Origin: Branchiostoma belcheri
Taxonomy: Eukaryota; Chordata; Leptocardii; Amphioxiformes; Branchiostomatidae
Reading direction: 5' to 3'
Length of the DNA: 64,000 bases
Assembly (NCBI RefSeq): GCF_001625305.1
Contig: NW_017804098.1
Span: 53,426-117,425 of the forward strand
Shown: positions 48,501 through 60,519 of the stretch, piece after piece
Layout of the letters: each line of letters opens with the position of its first letter
Numbering within the stretch: the first letter of the stretch is position 1
Notes under the pieces: generated by a model
The model's database searches: none
Seen by the model: only the letters and a program-made list of their open reading frames with translations
What the model was told of the DNA's origin: nothing
Made by a program: the position numbers and the translations under genes

Positions 48501-49903
48501 ATACATGTAACGCCTGTCTTCTCTGTCACAACCAGTGGAAGATTGGCTCTTCTGTCAGCTACACTGGTTTAAGATGACTTTCACTTTCAAAAACACTGTC
48601 TGAACAAGGTCTGACACTTGCAAATAGGGCATACATGTACTTTTCTTATACTATCTCATGCTTATGAAAGTGATGATAAGATCAACATGTTTACCTGCCC
48701 ATTTACATGGTATCACCGGCATGTTGGATGACCCATTTGGTTGGTCTGAACTCATGGCATGCATCTCCACATGGCGAAAGTAGTGTTCAGGGTTATCCAC
48801 AATCGCCTGAATGAAAAAAAAACACTTTGTTATCAATACCATTGATTGTGCAATAGGCTGAGCCTGACAGTAGGGTTGTAATATTTAAACATTAAATCAA
48901 CAACTACCAAAGTCTGCACATCAAATGAGATTAAGTAGGTTATCAGTTTCTCCTTTTTTCAAGACTGGTCACAAGATTCAGCCTACTGACCCCACAATCT
49001 TCCCAAGAACACTGCATCCTATCTGGAATGTCCACCAGGTAGTTGCGGTTCTGTTTGTCCAGTAAACAGTGGTTCTCCTGGTTGTTCCTGGCCACGTGCA
49101 TGCCCAGCCACTTCAGCTTGGCGTGGTGGGCGTGGTAGTAGGTGTGGCGCAGTAGACTCTCCGGGAAGTTGCCTGCAAACGCACCACAGTCCACCCACTG
49201 GCAGAAGTACTCATCTGTACAGGTCGGAAAATTAAGACAATTTCTCTGTCACTGATGCAAAAATAATGTCTGACAACTTATATAATGTACTAAGTACTAC
49301 GTGTATGAGGCCCCCTTATGCCCACCAGCTCGGTACTCCATACATGTGCATATTTATCCAATTATCCGTACATACTTTGATGTTTTTTTTACATGTTTTT
49401 GTGTCATGTTATGTGTCTGTATACTTTGGGCCGTTGAGTCTGAAATAAACAATAAACTAAACTATTAATAAACTGTACAGAATACTTGCATGCAGGTGTT
49501 AAACATTACATTTATTTCCCACGAACACTGCAACTCCTTTTCAACTTAATCCTCATGATGCTGCAATAATTCTTTACATACCAAAGCAGCAACTGTCAAA
49601 AGCAAAATCATTATCAAAGGGCAACATGGTTGGTATAAAACTAACAGCAAACTAAGTTTTCCTGTGGTTAGTCATGTGACACATTTTTGCAAATTAGGAA
49701 AGCCTTCTTTACAAAGTTTGAACTGTTAAGTGCTGATGCCTACCTGGTATGTCTGGCCTGTCCTTCTGTGCAGGTAGGAAGTGTGGATAGTGGTGCTCCC
49801 GGATGTGCCTCATGAAACTGTCCACATCTTCACACACTTCCTGACAGGAGGCCCACTCACACACCAGAGACATGGGCTGGTCACTGAGCTTCTGCTGAGG
49901 CAT
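45504..49903 (-). CDS. HINFP: Histone H4 transcription factor HINFP (C2H2 zinc-finger protein)
   Basis: Coding exons: 49903-49744 (exon itself starts at 49922), 49214-48991, 48806-48695, 48239-48087, 47881-47804, 47452-47332, 47083-46951, 46712-46585, 46311-45504; 1917 nt, 638 residues. About ten C2H2-type fingers run from residue 20 to 360, for example 'CQWVDCGAF', '[21 protein letters not shown]' shortened by its end, and '[14 protein letters not shown]'. The finger '[19 protein letters not shown]' lacks its last His, as in vertebrate HINFP. After the fingers comes the family hallmark '[18 protein letters not shown]', then a low-complexity tail of about 240 residues. HINFP binds histone H4 promoters and drives H4 transcription at G1/S (family knowledge). 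It is longer than the human protein (about 517 residues) mainly because of the tail. The start 'MPQQKL' is the first Met after the acceptor and precedes the first finger as in human. Confidence 0.93.
48284..48595 (+). mobile_element. tRNA-derived SINE in HINFP intron
   Basis: The left end looks like a pol III promoter: a box A-like 'tagtccagtcgctagca' and a box B-like 'gggagttctaatcccgg' about 30 bases on. A non-tRNA body follows, through 'gcctgtcttctctgtcacaa', and ends near 'ggtttaagatga'. The lack of a proper acceptor stem and the long body argue for a SINE, not a tRNA gene. It lies between the exons 48806-48695 and 48239-48087. Borders are approximate. Confidence 0.6.
49266..49475 (+). 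mobile_element. Probable 5'-truncated non-LTR retrotransposon 3' tail
   Basis: A stretch with 'cagctcggtactccatacat' and 'gggccgttgagtctgaaata' runs into A-rich tail-like words 'aaataaacaataaactaaac'. This arrangement is typical of the 3' end of a LINE or a similar element. No reverse transcriptase frame is present. It lies in the HINFP intron 49215-49743. Confidence 0.35.
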
Positions 49904-50010
49904 GCTGGAGCAATGGGGGTGTCTGTGGAAGGAAAAAAAACAACATTGCTGTACTTCTGTGTCTACAGAAATCCTCAATTTGAACCCTGTCGATAGGTAT
50001 ATAGGTACTA

Positions 50011-50663
50011 GCCGCGGCGACTGTTGCAGGGCTTCTCTTGCTTGCAGTCTTTTACATTAGCCTTAACAACAGTCGCGGAGCGGTGCATTGGGCCAAATGA
50101 ACAAACATGCGTTTTACCGTGCCGGAACACTTTGAGACCGAAGTTTGCACGTCCCTAGATTCCTAACAGCCTCACCTAACGTGCCGGGGTGTTTTGCGCG
50201 TCAACCGGCCCCTGCGCGACTCGTACCGCCACTATTTGCGATCGCTCCCCATGTATTCATAAGCCGAGTGGCCGCCATCTTGGTCAGCCGCGCGCTGAAT
50301 CAGGTACTTGCAAATGTGCCGCTACTTTTCTGATCCATAGAAATAGCTTATCGGAAAAGTAGCGGCAAATTTGCCGACGGCTGATTCCAATCAAAAATGG
50401 CGGCCAACTGTTATGTTTTACGTGGGGAGCGATCGCAAATAGTGGCGGTACGAGTCGCGCAGGGGCCGGTTGACGCGCAAAACACCCCGGCACGTTAGGT
50501 GAGGCTGTTAGGAATCTAGGGACGTGCAAACTTTGGTCTCAAAGTGTTCCGGCACGGTAAAACGCATGTTTGTTCATTTGGCCCAATGCACCGCTCCGCG
50601 ACTGTTGTTAGGGCTAATGTAAAAGACTGCAAGCAAGACAAGCCCTGCAACAGTCGCCACGGC
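50011..50663. mobile_element. Foldback element with 300-bp inverted arms and 13-bp target duplication
   Basis: The element begins 'gccgcggcgactgttgcagg' and ends with the reverse complement carrying one change. Arms of roughly 300 bp remain highly similar, for example 'aacgtgccggggtgttttgc' is present in both orientations, and they meet at a short centre near 50330-50345 ('gccgctacttttc' versus 'gaaaagtagcggc'). Identical 13-bp flanks 'tatataggtacta' lie at 49998-50010 and 50664-50676. It has no transposase. It lies in the presumed first intron of HINFP. The length of the duplication does not match a common DNA transposon class. Confidence 0.85.
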
Positions 50664-51336
50664 TATATAGGTACTAGTAGTAGTACCGTCGAATTGTCTT
50701 GGGTATAATATAATGAGACCAGTCCATTGCAGGTTGTATGCATCACACGCCGTAGGAACAGTACAGCAGCATGTCACCCGAACAGTTCATAATGTTAAAA
50801 TGAACAACCAATAACACATAAGTTAAAGGATTGACAGTTATTTATAACACATACTATATCTTCAACTTGTACAGAAAATATCAAGTTTCTTATTATTTTT
50901 AGCACAGAAGCTTTTCAACGGCATCTTCATAATCATAATTTGAATCCCCTCTGCAACCATGTTGATGACACATTAAAAGCCTGTATAAATTATAAATCAC
51001 AAATTGTGATTATTGTCAAATTTTGAATAATTTTTTAGTATAATTTCCATTCATGAAAATCTTGAAGTTGAATACTAATTGTTGACGAATCTTAACTAAC
51101 CATAAATTCAAGGTTCACAAGGGCTCCCATACTCGTTTCCTCAAAATATTTTGTGAAGCAGCGAGTATACTGGACCCCAGCAACAGGCCAAGTAAAATTA
51201 TTTTCCTCCTGTCATGTCAACAAAAATGTCGCCCGCCCCCCTCCCACTACTTTCCTCCGAAGGTTGAACATATCCTGAATGACAAGAGACCAAGAACGCA
51301 TCATGTGAACACCTTTTTGGGGCACAAACTACTTAC

Positions 51337-51430
51337 CTTTCTTTCCAAACAGGAATAAGGATGAGAGAATGGATATAAATGTGTGTTCACTGTGATCTTA
51401 GAAATTTTTCCCGCATTCAAGTCCTTCGAA
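51337..51430 (-). other. HINFP: Probable untranslated first exon of HINFP
   Basis: A good minus-strand donor (AAAG|GTAAGT) lies at 51337/51336. The first coding exon of HINFP has an acceptor at 49922 upstream of its ATG, so an upstream non-coding exon is required. The left border of the transcript (near 51430) is a guess from the drop-off of the sequence, not from a signal. Confidence 0.35.
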
Positions 51431-52366
51431 AAAGGCGGCCACAGCACTGAGAGACAATTTTGTTAAAAGGCCAACCATTGGTCGGAACTGTAAATTCTCT
51501 GTACATCAAGCCAATCAGATTTGCTGTTATAATTGTGACGTGTAGGCATAGTTCATTAGAAATCCGGTTTTTGACCGTCCTGTTTCAATATTTAACTTTC
51601 TACCTAAATGAAAAGCTCCACAATAATGATATAATAATACTTCTAAAGAATAATTTCTGTATTTATTTCGATTGTATGATACATAACATCAGGTTTACTT
51701 TCATCTGCATAATGGAACAAATTAAGTAGTCCCTGTTACAAATGAACTCGCCCAGCAGGCGCCAACTACGATTGGTCAGTGAGCTTTTGCCTGGGAGAAT
51801 GTTTCCAGCCTCCTCTGATGGCAGGATCATTGCATAGAGGAATTTTTTTTTACATCCATGATCATTAGGAGGATAAGAAAAAAAAGGAATGAAATATACA
51901 TATTTGACACCTACATGATTTTGGCGTTGTTGTGAATTTCTTTTTTTTACTCATGCCCATTCATTATTGTGAATTTTCTCGCTGATTCTGTGTCACTTCT
52001 GATAGAATAAGATGCATTTTCCCCATTGGCAACAGACATGCACATACATTGTGCATACATACAAGATAGGGAAATGAAATAACCTTTTCTTTAACACTGA
52101 AAAGTGAAATGACATACCAAGGAGATTTAAATATAGGGGGCACAGAGGGGTGGACATAGCAAAGGTGTAGAGACACGGCGGTGAAACAGCACACAACCAT
52201 GTGCGGGCCGTAGTTTTTAAATTATTCTAAATCATCAATTCTGCTATGTATTAATTGAAAAAATGAAGAAGGTTTAATGAAGGCTAAAAGTTTGTGATCC
52301 GAAAAGCGCCCCCCACCACTTCAGTGGAACATCCCTTTCACGGCATTGCAAGAGCTCACTGCAACA
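51431..52366. promoter_or_regulatory. Head-to-head intergenic region of HINFP and the MYND gene
   Basis: HINFP (minus) and the MYND gene (plus) diverge from this interval of about 0.9 kb. The arrangement suggests a shared or bidirectional promoter. No TATA box or defined factor site was established, so this is inference from the layout. Confidence 0.3.
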
Positions 52367-55300
52367 ATGGCGGCCAAGAATGGAAGTTTTGACTTCGCCA
52401 AAGCTCTCGCTGGAATTTCAACTAAAGACGACCACGCAGAGACAGCTACCACTGATGACAACTCAGGTGAGATGAATTAGAAGGTTTATATGCAGCAAAT
52501 CCGCCAGTATATGGAGTGGCACTGTTGAAAGCAATCAAAGTCTTGAAGTGTTTATACCAAAGAAAATTTGCTCTCACGTGCATGGATATTATTTACCGTG
52601 CTAGAGCATACTGTCTTTGTGTTGTAAGATATGTCCCGAAATACTTTAAACCTGACTAAGTTAGACAGACTCTAGAAACTTTCTTCCTAAATTTCACCAC
52701 ATGCAATGTTTTACACAAGTTTTTTTTTAAATGAGATAATCACACACCTGCACAAACAAGAGCTGAAAGTTGTCTGCTAGTATTTCAGAGTACGTAACTT
52801 GTTACTTTTCTATTAATCACAACGTGTATGATCATGCATTGTACTAGTAATCAAGCTCCCAGTTTCTAAGAGGTGTACGTTTGTCCCCAGGGGGTCTAAT
52901 TAGCATAATTGAGGACAATGAGAAACAGGTGAATCTGTTTTGATAGAGGTTTAATTTAAACCTCCTTGATAGAGCCAATTGCAGTTCTTTGACTATTGTA
53001 TCATTTTAGATTAGAATACTGCATGCTTTGTAGTTATTCCCAAACTAAATACATTTCCATGTATATTCTGATGTTTTCAGATAACGACTCATGGCATCAG
53101 AAGACTTACTTCGACCTGGATGACCCAATGGACTGTGACGAGTATGAGAGTATGTTTAGCAGGGCTGAGGAGTTCTTTGATGAGCTGGACAGGAAGAAGA
53201 AGACACCAGGTTGGAGTTCAATATTGCAGTTGTCATTCTTTTGATTAGTAACATGTTTCCCTCTCAAATACAATCCACATGCTTTCAAAACAAACATCCG
53301 CTGCCATCTTTTCCTATAGTCACATACCAGGTAACTGTTGTACAGTTGCACCTACCTACCTAGCTCAGTGCCTAGGAGTGGTGAATTGACTTAGCATTGG
53401 GCAATACCATCAAAAAGATAAACAGTTCACATGTTGCAACTCTAACTTGAGCATCTTTAATTATAGCTGTACTGTAGTACATGTAATTGTACTGTCAAAG
53501 TAGCACCAAAATGGTAAAGCCTTGGGACTTTAATAGTATTGACAGCACTTGGAATTGTTTTGTGACTTTAAGATACAAGTACTCAATGTAGGATATCAGT
53601 GGTAATACATATAGAATACAACACGGGGTATTCCGTATCGCCCGAGGTGCCAGCCCGACCGCGCGTCGGATCGCCCGACGGCCGAAGGCCGAGGGTGATC
53701 CGATCCGCGGGAGGGCTGGGACCGAGGGTGATGCGGAATACACCGTGTTGTATTTTATTTATGTCATACCCACCCACGAAAACACGCCTTTCAATGCGAA
53801 ATGAGCAAAAATTTGGTGTCCCTAACCCCAAAAAACGCAATTTCCGAATTTTGCATTCGAATTTTCGAAATCGGTGCACGCGGTTAGGGCGAAACGCGTT
53901 CGAATCGTTCTATGGAACATTTGGAAGGGCCGGGCTGTACGCGTTAAGAACCCCCGGGCCGTACCGCTAGTTATCACATGGGCCGGAACACCCGTATGGA
54001 ACGTAATCGCGGCCCAGGTAGGACATAAATGAAGATATCATAGATAATTTGAAATTCTGCCTTTGTAATATTACAGCCCTTATCAACGCTTCAGATAAAG
54101 AAAACCACAACTCTACAAAAACAACAGAAGATGAGGAAAAGTGTCCGGAGTGGATTGTGTCAAATCTACCATCACATTGGAGCATTCACTTGTCAAGGAT
54201 TGAAGAGCAACAAGCTCCCAAGAAGCTGACTTCTGAAGAAAAGACAAAACAACAGGAGGAGTTTAAGAGCTTGCCTTCAAGTGTGATTGTTGATCTTGAG
54301 AAAGCAGTTGTAGGTGGCAGACAGAAGTACATGGAGATGTGCATACAGGACTACTCTGAACTGTACAAACCTTGTGAGGACTGCCCAATCGTCACTGTGG
54401 AGGGGATGACACAGACTCTGGTCGAGTCTTTGGTGGAAAGTTTAGAACATGAAGATTGGGAGGGCTTGGTTATGGGAGCTGCTGATGATCCATATGGAGA
54501 CACATGGTTTTGGACCAATCTGCACACTGTTCGAGCCCTTGCTGTGCACTTCAATGTTTGCACCAAGAATCAGGTTCGTTGGTGAAAATATTTTTTTGCA
54601 TGTGATGTCACAATACGTTATGATTGAAGCTGACCTATAGATTTGCATGGGTATGATGTATTGTATACCATGTCAAACTTTGTGACCACAGTTTCATTTG
54701 CAAATTCACATTTGCCTGGCAACTTAGTACTTTGGCCATTCAGTACTATATGTCGAACAATGCTTGTTTCATTGTCACATGAGTTATATAAAGATATATA
54801 CTCTAGCTGAAAGTTAGAAAGTATGTGTATAAATATAAAGTTACACTGACATGTATTATCTAATAACTTGCAAGTTATCTAACAACTTTCTTGTTGTTTT
54901 TCACTATTCAGTCCATTAGGAGAATTTCAGATCTGACGTATGATTTCTTCTTCTTCTTTAGGCAAAGAATGTTGTTACTGGGCTGGATCTCCCATTCACC
55001 ACAGCCAACAACTTCACAAAAGAACTTCTCAATGTCATGCTGTACTGGATAATGGACCCAGTGTTTGGGCCCACGCTAGCTGAAATCATCGGGGAAGCCA
55101 CTTTGGATGACGGAAGTCACATTTACGAGTACCTTGTGGAGCCACTAGCGGAGTACATTTGTCCACAACAAAGACAACTGCTGAAGTACAAGAAAGTCCG
55201 GGACATCCTAGTGTTCTACCTGTGTGCAGAACTGGCAAGGTCCACAGGCACAGACAACAACAACATACAGGTCATGAAATGTCTGGTGAAACTGGATGGT

Positions 55301-57177
55301 CACGAGAGCTGGGCTATTGTGGAAGATGTGTTCATCAGTGGGAGGTACTATTCACGCTATGGCCACTACTCCTACGTGGACTATCTGGAAGGTCTGAATT
55401 TAGGTGTCTCCAAAGACCTGAATTCACTTCACAAGGCTCGATTTGGTAAGCATTCATTATTTCTTAATCGTGCCTTGTATCATCGGTGTAAAACTTTAGA
55501 TCTGGCAAAATATAATGCTAGAAAAAGTCTGCATCGTGTTCTTGTGTCACTTCAACTTTTTTGAGGAAGCTAGAAGAAAAATACATACAAGTAGTAGTAC
55601 TAGTTGTTAATACCTTTTACACATCGACTTGAAGCATGATACCTCGATCTGTTGCATGACATATGTATCTGATGTTTTCATACTTGCAGAGCGCAAACCA
55701 GATGATCCCTTTGTTGAGAAGAATTGGAGGTCATACGAGACACGCCGCTACAGACTAGAGATGAAACATAAGAAGAACTCGGATGATCCCAATTACCGCG
55801 AGATGCACCAGGCTAAGACAGAAGATGCTGAGAAGATGTTCATACGAGTTTGTAAGTGTCTGGCATTTCAGAAAAAAAATACACAATCAATTGTATATAA
55901 TATGTATTTTTTTTACATCTGAATACATGCTTAGTTACATGTAAGTTTAAGTACTCAAGTAAAAGCATTCTACTACCTCACAAAACTGCACAATGCCCTG
56001 TATGTGCTACTTTTTTGTGGACCATTGTTTTCCATTTGGCTTTAGTTGACTTAAGTGTTAGATTGTGGAGGTCTTTATAGTATTGTTCATCATGATACTG
56101 CAGTTTGTCATCTTACTGCAAGGGGGCAGGAGAGCTAGAATGTACATTGCATTAATGTAACTCATTGTAAGGGTTTACCTGCAGTTTACATGGGATATGA
56201 ATAGAAGCCTTTACCTTTCCTCTGCGAGATACTACATTGACTTGTTGTCAGAATTTTAATTCCTTTTGCCCAAGAACAGCAATGGCAACAGTATGATTAT
56301 GGACATAATAACTAGTTTGTATCTTTCTCCAGATGAGTTTTTGCAGAAGAGACAAGAAGAAGGTAAAAGTAAGAAGATGGGCATACATGGTGAGCTGTCG
56401 AGCTCTGTGATTGAAGCAGTCAGAAAGATAAAAGAAACCACAATTACCGATGTCAAAGAGTCAAAAGAACAGGTAGGTTCACCATGAATATGAGAATGCT
56501 TGTAGCTACTGTCTACTTCCCACTGATTGATTTGATTCTGACTAGGAGTCGTAATAAGGAAATTTTTCTGTTGGAAAGGTAGTTTCAGTTCCTGAAATTC
56601 AAATGGTGACCTAGGAATATTTATACATGTTGTTATGTTACTTAATTTGTACATTACTCAAAACAATTTTAATTCAATTCAGGTTCTGTCTATGAAGAAG
56701 AAGAGTGGACCAACCAAACCAACGGAGAAGGTACCTGAAAAGAAGAGTGGCTCAACAAAACCAACAGAGACGTTACCAGAAAAGAAGAGTGCCTCAACCA
56801 AACAAACCGAGAAGTTACCTGAAAAGAAGAGTGGTTCGACCAAACAAACTGAGAAGATACCTGAAAAGAAGAGTGGTTCAGCCAACCAAACCGAAAAGTT
56901 ACCTGAGCGGAAGAGTGGCTCCAGCAAGAAGAGTGGCTCAACCAAACAAACTGAGAAGTTACCTGAAAAGCCAGTGGCAAATGGCAGCAGCGTATGTCCT
57001 GAAAAACTACAAGTGAAGAGACGCAAGATCCGTGAGTGTGGCTTCTGTGGCAAGCTGTCCACACCTGAGCAGAAGTTCTCCAAGTGCGGGTCCTGTCTTC
57101 ATGTGTACTACTGCTCACGGGACTGCCAGAAACAGCACTGGAAGGCAGGCCATAAAAACCAGTGCCGCAAGAAATAG
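52367..57177 (+). CDS. MYND-type zinc-finger protein with 14-residue repeats, function unknown
   Basis: Seven exons: 52367-52466, 53081-53209, 54077-54573, 54962-55445, 55690-55851, 56333-56472, 56683-57177; 2007 nt, 668 residues, all phases matching. The start ATGG follows 'gcaaca'. Residues 1-500 form a mostly helical-looking region with no domain I recognise ('CPEWIVSNLPSHW', 'YWIMDPVFGPTL'). Exon 7 encodes six copies of a basic 14-residue repeat around 'STKQTEKLPEKKSG', then a C-terminal MYND finger from Cys623 to Cys665 (CGFC, CGSC, CSRDC, HWKAGH, C). MYND fingers usually bind proline-rich peptides in transcription or chromatin cofactors, so a nuclear or scaffold role is possible but not shown. 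The donor of exon 2 (CCAG|GTTGGA) is weak but fits the phase. Confidence 0.85.
53612..54030. mobile_element. GC-rich foldback element in MYND-gene intron 2
   Basis: A palindrome at about 53612-53760 has arms beginning 'gaatacaacacggggtattcc' (left) and the inverse 'ggaatacaccgtgttgtatt' (right), with 'gggctggg' and 'cagccc' near the centre. A GC- and CpG-rich stretch continues to about 54030, ending in 'taggacataaat', which is inverse to 'atttatgtcata' at about 53758. The composition differs sharply from the AT-rich intron around it. The frame there is not part of the gene. Borders of the full element are uncertain. Confidence 0.55.
56707..56976 (+). repeat. 42-bp coding minisatellite in the MYND gene
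   Basis: Six 42-bp units plus one 18-bp partial unit encode 14-residue repeats such as 'GSTKQTEKLPEKKS'. Units differ by few substitutions and keep the frame. The antisense strand shows long open frames here only because of this repetitive composition. Confidence 0.9.
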
Positions 57178-60100
57178 ATCACCTGAGAGAAACCAAATGG
57201 CTTCAAGTGCAGCTTCAATTATAGTTACACTAGTTATAAAGATACCTATGACATTTGAACAACTGTTCATGTTCACATAATGATTGAGTAACTTGAGTTT
57301 CTATCTTTTTATATGTTAACTTTATTTCAGTTATTAAAACTTCTGATGCCAATGGCACGTACATGATTGCCAATATTCTGATAAGTGATTGTCAGAAGAT
57401 TAACACTGAGTTATGTAAGTACTAGACTTGCCTTGTGTAGACTTACTTATCACTGATATCAGTTACAGGAACCATTTTTTACTATCCTAGGGCATATATG
57501 CTTTGCTTCCTCATTTTTTCACACACACACTAATCAAACTTTCAACAAGCCTTACTTGATAACACATGTGACTAAAAGCATGCCAGAAGCAGATTGATAA
57601 GTTTAGCCTGTGGGATGTTTTGTCCATTAGAGTAAAACTATCTGTCCAGATAAATAATGACTAAGTATTGCTGGTAAGGCTCAAAGTGTATTTCTAAAAC
57701 ACAAGAGATATGGAGACTAAAAAGATAGACAAGTATAAACACCCACTATACATCATCAGAACGTTGACCTTACTCTGAAGTTTGAAAGGATTCACATACA
57801 TGTGTCCCATTGGTTTGACTACACCGTGATCTGACCAGATATGTCAAACAGAACTATTTGTGATTTATTACAGGCATTAGTGTATCCATTACAGCTGTCA
57901 ACTCCTTAGGGAAAGGGTTGTCATACGCTCAGGCAGTATTAGACCTACATACAATGTTTGTAACTTTGTTTAAGTACTTGGAAAGAAAAACTGTTCTTAC
58001 ATGTACATGTTTCCAGAGAGGTCTTCAACAAGAGTACAGTTATGTAAGAGTAATCATTCACCCATGTTAGACTGAAAAGTTGATCTTCAGAAATGTTTGT
58101 GTTGGACAAACCCTGCACAGCTTGAAGTCACATGACATACAGACATACATGTAGCACAGAGTACTGTATTATTGAAAACCAGCATTTCTTTGGAATCTAA
58201 CAAACCAGTTATGTTTGCCATGCTTTCTGGTGATAAAAGGCTGAATTATGTTTCTGTTCAATTTTGTTTGCTTTTAAGTTATAAGGGGCAAAAGTTGTCA
58301 CCATAGAATGTGTCTGTGATGTTTCACTTCCAATTTTATCTAAATAAAAATGTAGTTAGTAGATTCACATTAATCTATAGTGCCTTAATGACTCTTAAGT
58401 CCATATTCCTGTTTTCCTGTTAAGGTTTGGTGCAGTGTATACATGTACCTGTATAGGGAGATTGAGCATTTAGAGAAGACTGTCCGTACCTTGAAATATT
58501 TTATAAGGGGATTACTTGCATCAAGGCAGGTCCAAGCTTATGTTGTACACCAACCTTCCATAGACATCAAATTAATCTACCAGTGTAAAATTATTTTCCA
58601 CTTGTAAACTGTAGTAGAGCATCAAGCTATTGTTACCTGTAGTATGTAGATTTCTTGAACTAGAAGTGGATGTAATTATAGCAGCTACATCTCACTCATG
58701 TTCTTACGTATACATGTAGACAGCCGCCCCCCTTTCCACAGGGCATCTGTTATATGTCACATTTCCATTCTGACTCATCCTGATAGGCAGATGCTGCCGG
58801 TACAGAGAGGTTATCAGGCAATGTCAAGCCACAGGCTATTTCAATCAACCCCGATGTCACTCGGGCACATTCGTGTATTGCCTTTAATGCCTAACATTAT
58901 CTGTACAATGTTACAACACTTGACATTCTGCTGAAGTCTTGGGCGCCTTTTCAACTCAATATACAATGTAGTACACCAGACAAGTACATGTCTCATGGCC
59001 CCACTGTGCAACATGCATCACATCATTTTAAGACGTTTATGAAGGTTACTCATCCAGCCAGGAATATAAGACATATAAATCTTGGTTAAATCAATACACT
59101 ATAGTAAAGAGTTACAGATGTTCCTACCACTTTCCAGTGATCTTCATCAGTCAAAAAGGATAGCTGCTCCCCTTTCCACATCAGAAAAAAAATGGATTAT
59201 CCCAGGATAGGATACTTGTAAATCTTGGTTTCATCAATATACTGGAATACAGAGTTACAGATGTTTGAAAGATATCCAGCAATATTCATCTGTCTTTTCG
59301 TTGGAAACATCTGTAATTCCAGTGTATGGATTAAACCAAGATTTATAACTAACTGTTCCCACTAGTTATTACAAAGATAAGTGATCATGCTATGATGCTG
59401 CATCAGTACTAGTTGAAGGAAAGAAACTTATAAGAATATGACATATTCACTGGAGTGATACTAACAGCTCCTTTACATGCACTTCTGATTGCAAAATATT
59501 GCTCATGATATGGTAATCACAATTTGTTGTTTGAGGAAAACAATGCAAAAAGTACACATATACAACATAGAAATTTACATTTAAGTGCCTTTAATGCAGC
59601 CATACAGTAGTAGTTTCCTACTACGTAATGAAAATCATTGTTGAGATACTGAGGTGTCATCATTTTGGCCTTCATTCGTTCAGCAAGAATACCTCTGTCA
59701 TGACGGTTGAGAAACAAGATAACAGACTATGAAGGCTGACAGTAACAATGTCACCACATCGTTTCCTGTGTACCAGTCCCGAGCATGTGCTCATACAGTC
59801 CCAAAAGGCTTTTCCAATTTCAAATTCTGCTGAGCCCCCATTTTACCTCTGATGCATACATGTCCCAAAGCCAATGAATTCACTAATAACACTTTCCCTC
59901 CCCATGTCCTTGGGAAACTTCCAGTTGACTTTGAAAGTGTATATTAAGCTACACAGGTCAGTGACCACAAACAACACTCTCATCCAATGATGGGAAGGAT
60001 TACATGTTTTAGGAGCTGGTCATCAATGGCTGCCTTGCATGCAAACTAGCACTGAAACAGCATGTGCCTTTTACTCAAATAATGAGAATGGTAAAGCTAG

Positions 60101-60519
60101 CTGTGTATTTGGCACAAAATATTACATTGGAATTTGGCAAACACTAGAGCCTCAAAACCAAATCTAACCATAGAAAATCCATAAATCTACTGTGTGATAA
60201 CAGTAGGACATGCTATCTCCTAGAGTTATTGGTGACTGTAAGGGAATAGACTGAAACTTTGCATCATCAGTTGCACAAGGAATGACATTGTCTCATTGCT
60301 TCAGGTTTCTCACTGGTGCATCACAGCCATTCAGTACCATTTCATAGCACAGCTGGGCATTAATGGCTCATTCTACATCCAATATTTATGTTAGCCACTA
60401 GCTTTGTTGTAAAATGCATGCTTTAAGTGCACTCATAAAGTTTGTCATAACCAGGGAAAGGCATGATGAATTTGTGTGCGACTTTCTTCAGTGTGACTTG
60501 CAGCGTTTTGTCGGATACG
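57178..60519. other. 3' UTR of the MYND gene and intergenic DNA up to Aven
   Basis: AT-rich with no recognised gene. An AATAAA at 58343-58348 could end the MYND transcript, and the part next to 60519 is probably the Aven 3' UTR. A cluster of direct and inverted repeats lies at 59.07-59.35 kb. Confidence 0.4.
59073..59348. repeat. Cluster of direct and inverted copies of a 45-50 bp word
   Basis: 'aaatcttggtt' followed by 'agttacagatgttc' style words occurs at 59076-59125 and again from about 59219. An inverted copy ('acatctgtaattccagtgta' then 'aaaccaagattta') ends near 59345. The second and third copies form a palindrome of about 127 bp, so this is likely the remains of a small foldback element. 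Confidence 0.6.

Noticed and set aside
50145-50529. The same 37-residue peptide encoded on both strands
   Set aside because: It is an artefact of the two arms of the foldback element at 50011-50663, not a gene pair.
56679-57118. Two antisense open frames of 134 and 142 codons
   Set aside because: They are shadows of the 42-bp coding repeat in the MYND gene and consist of repeated nonsense words.
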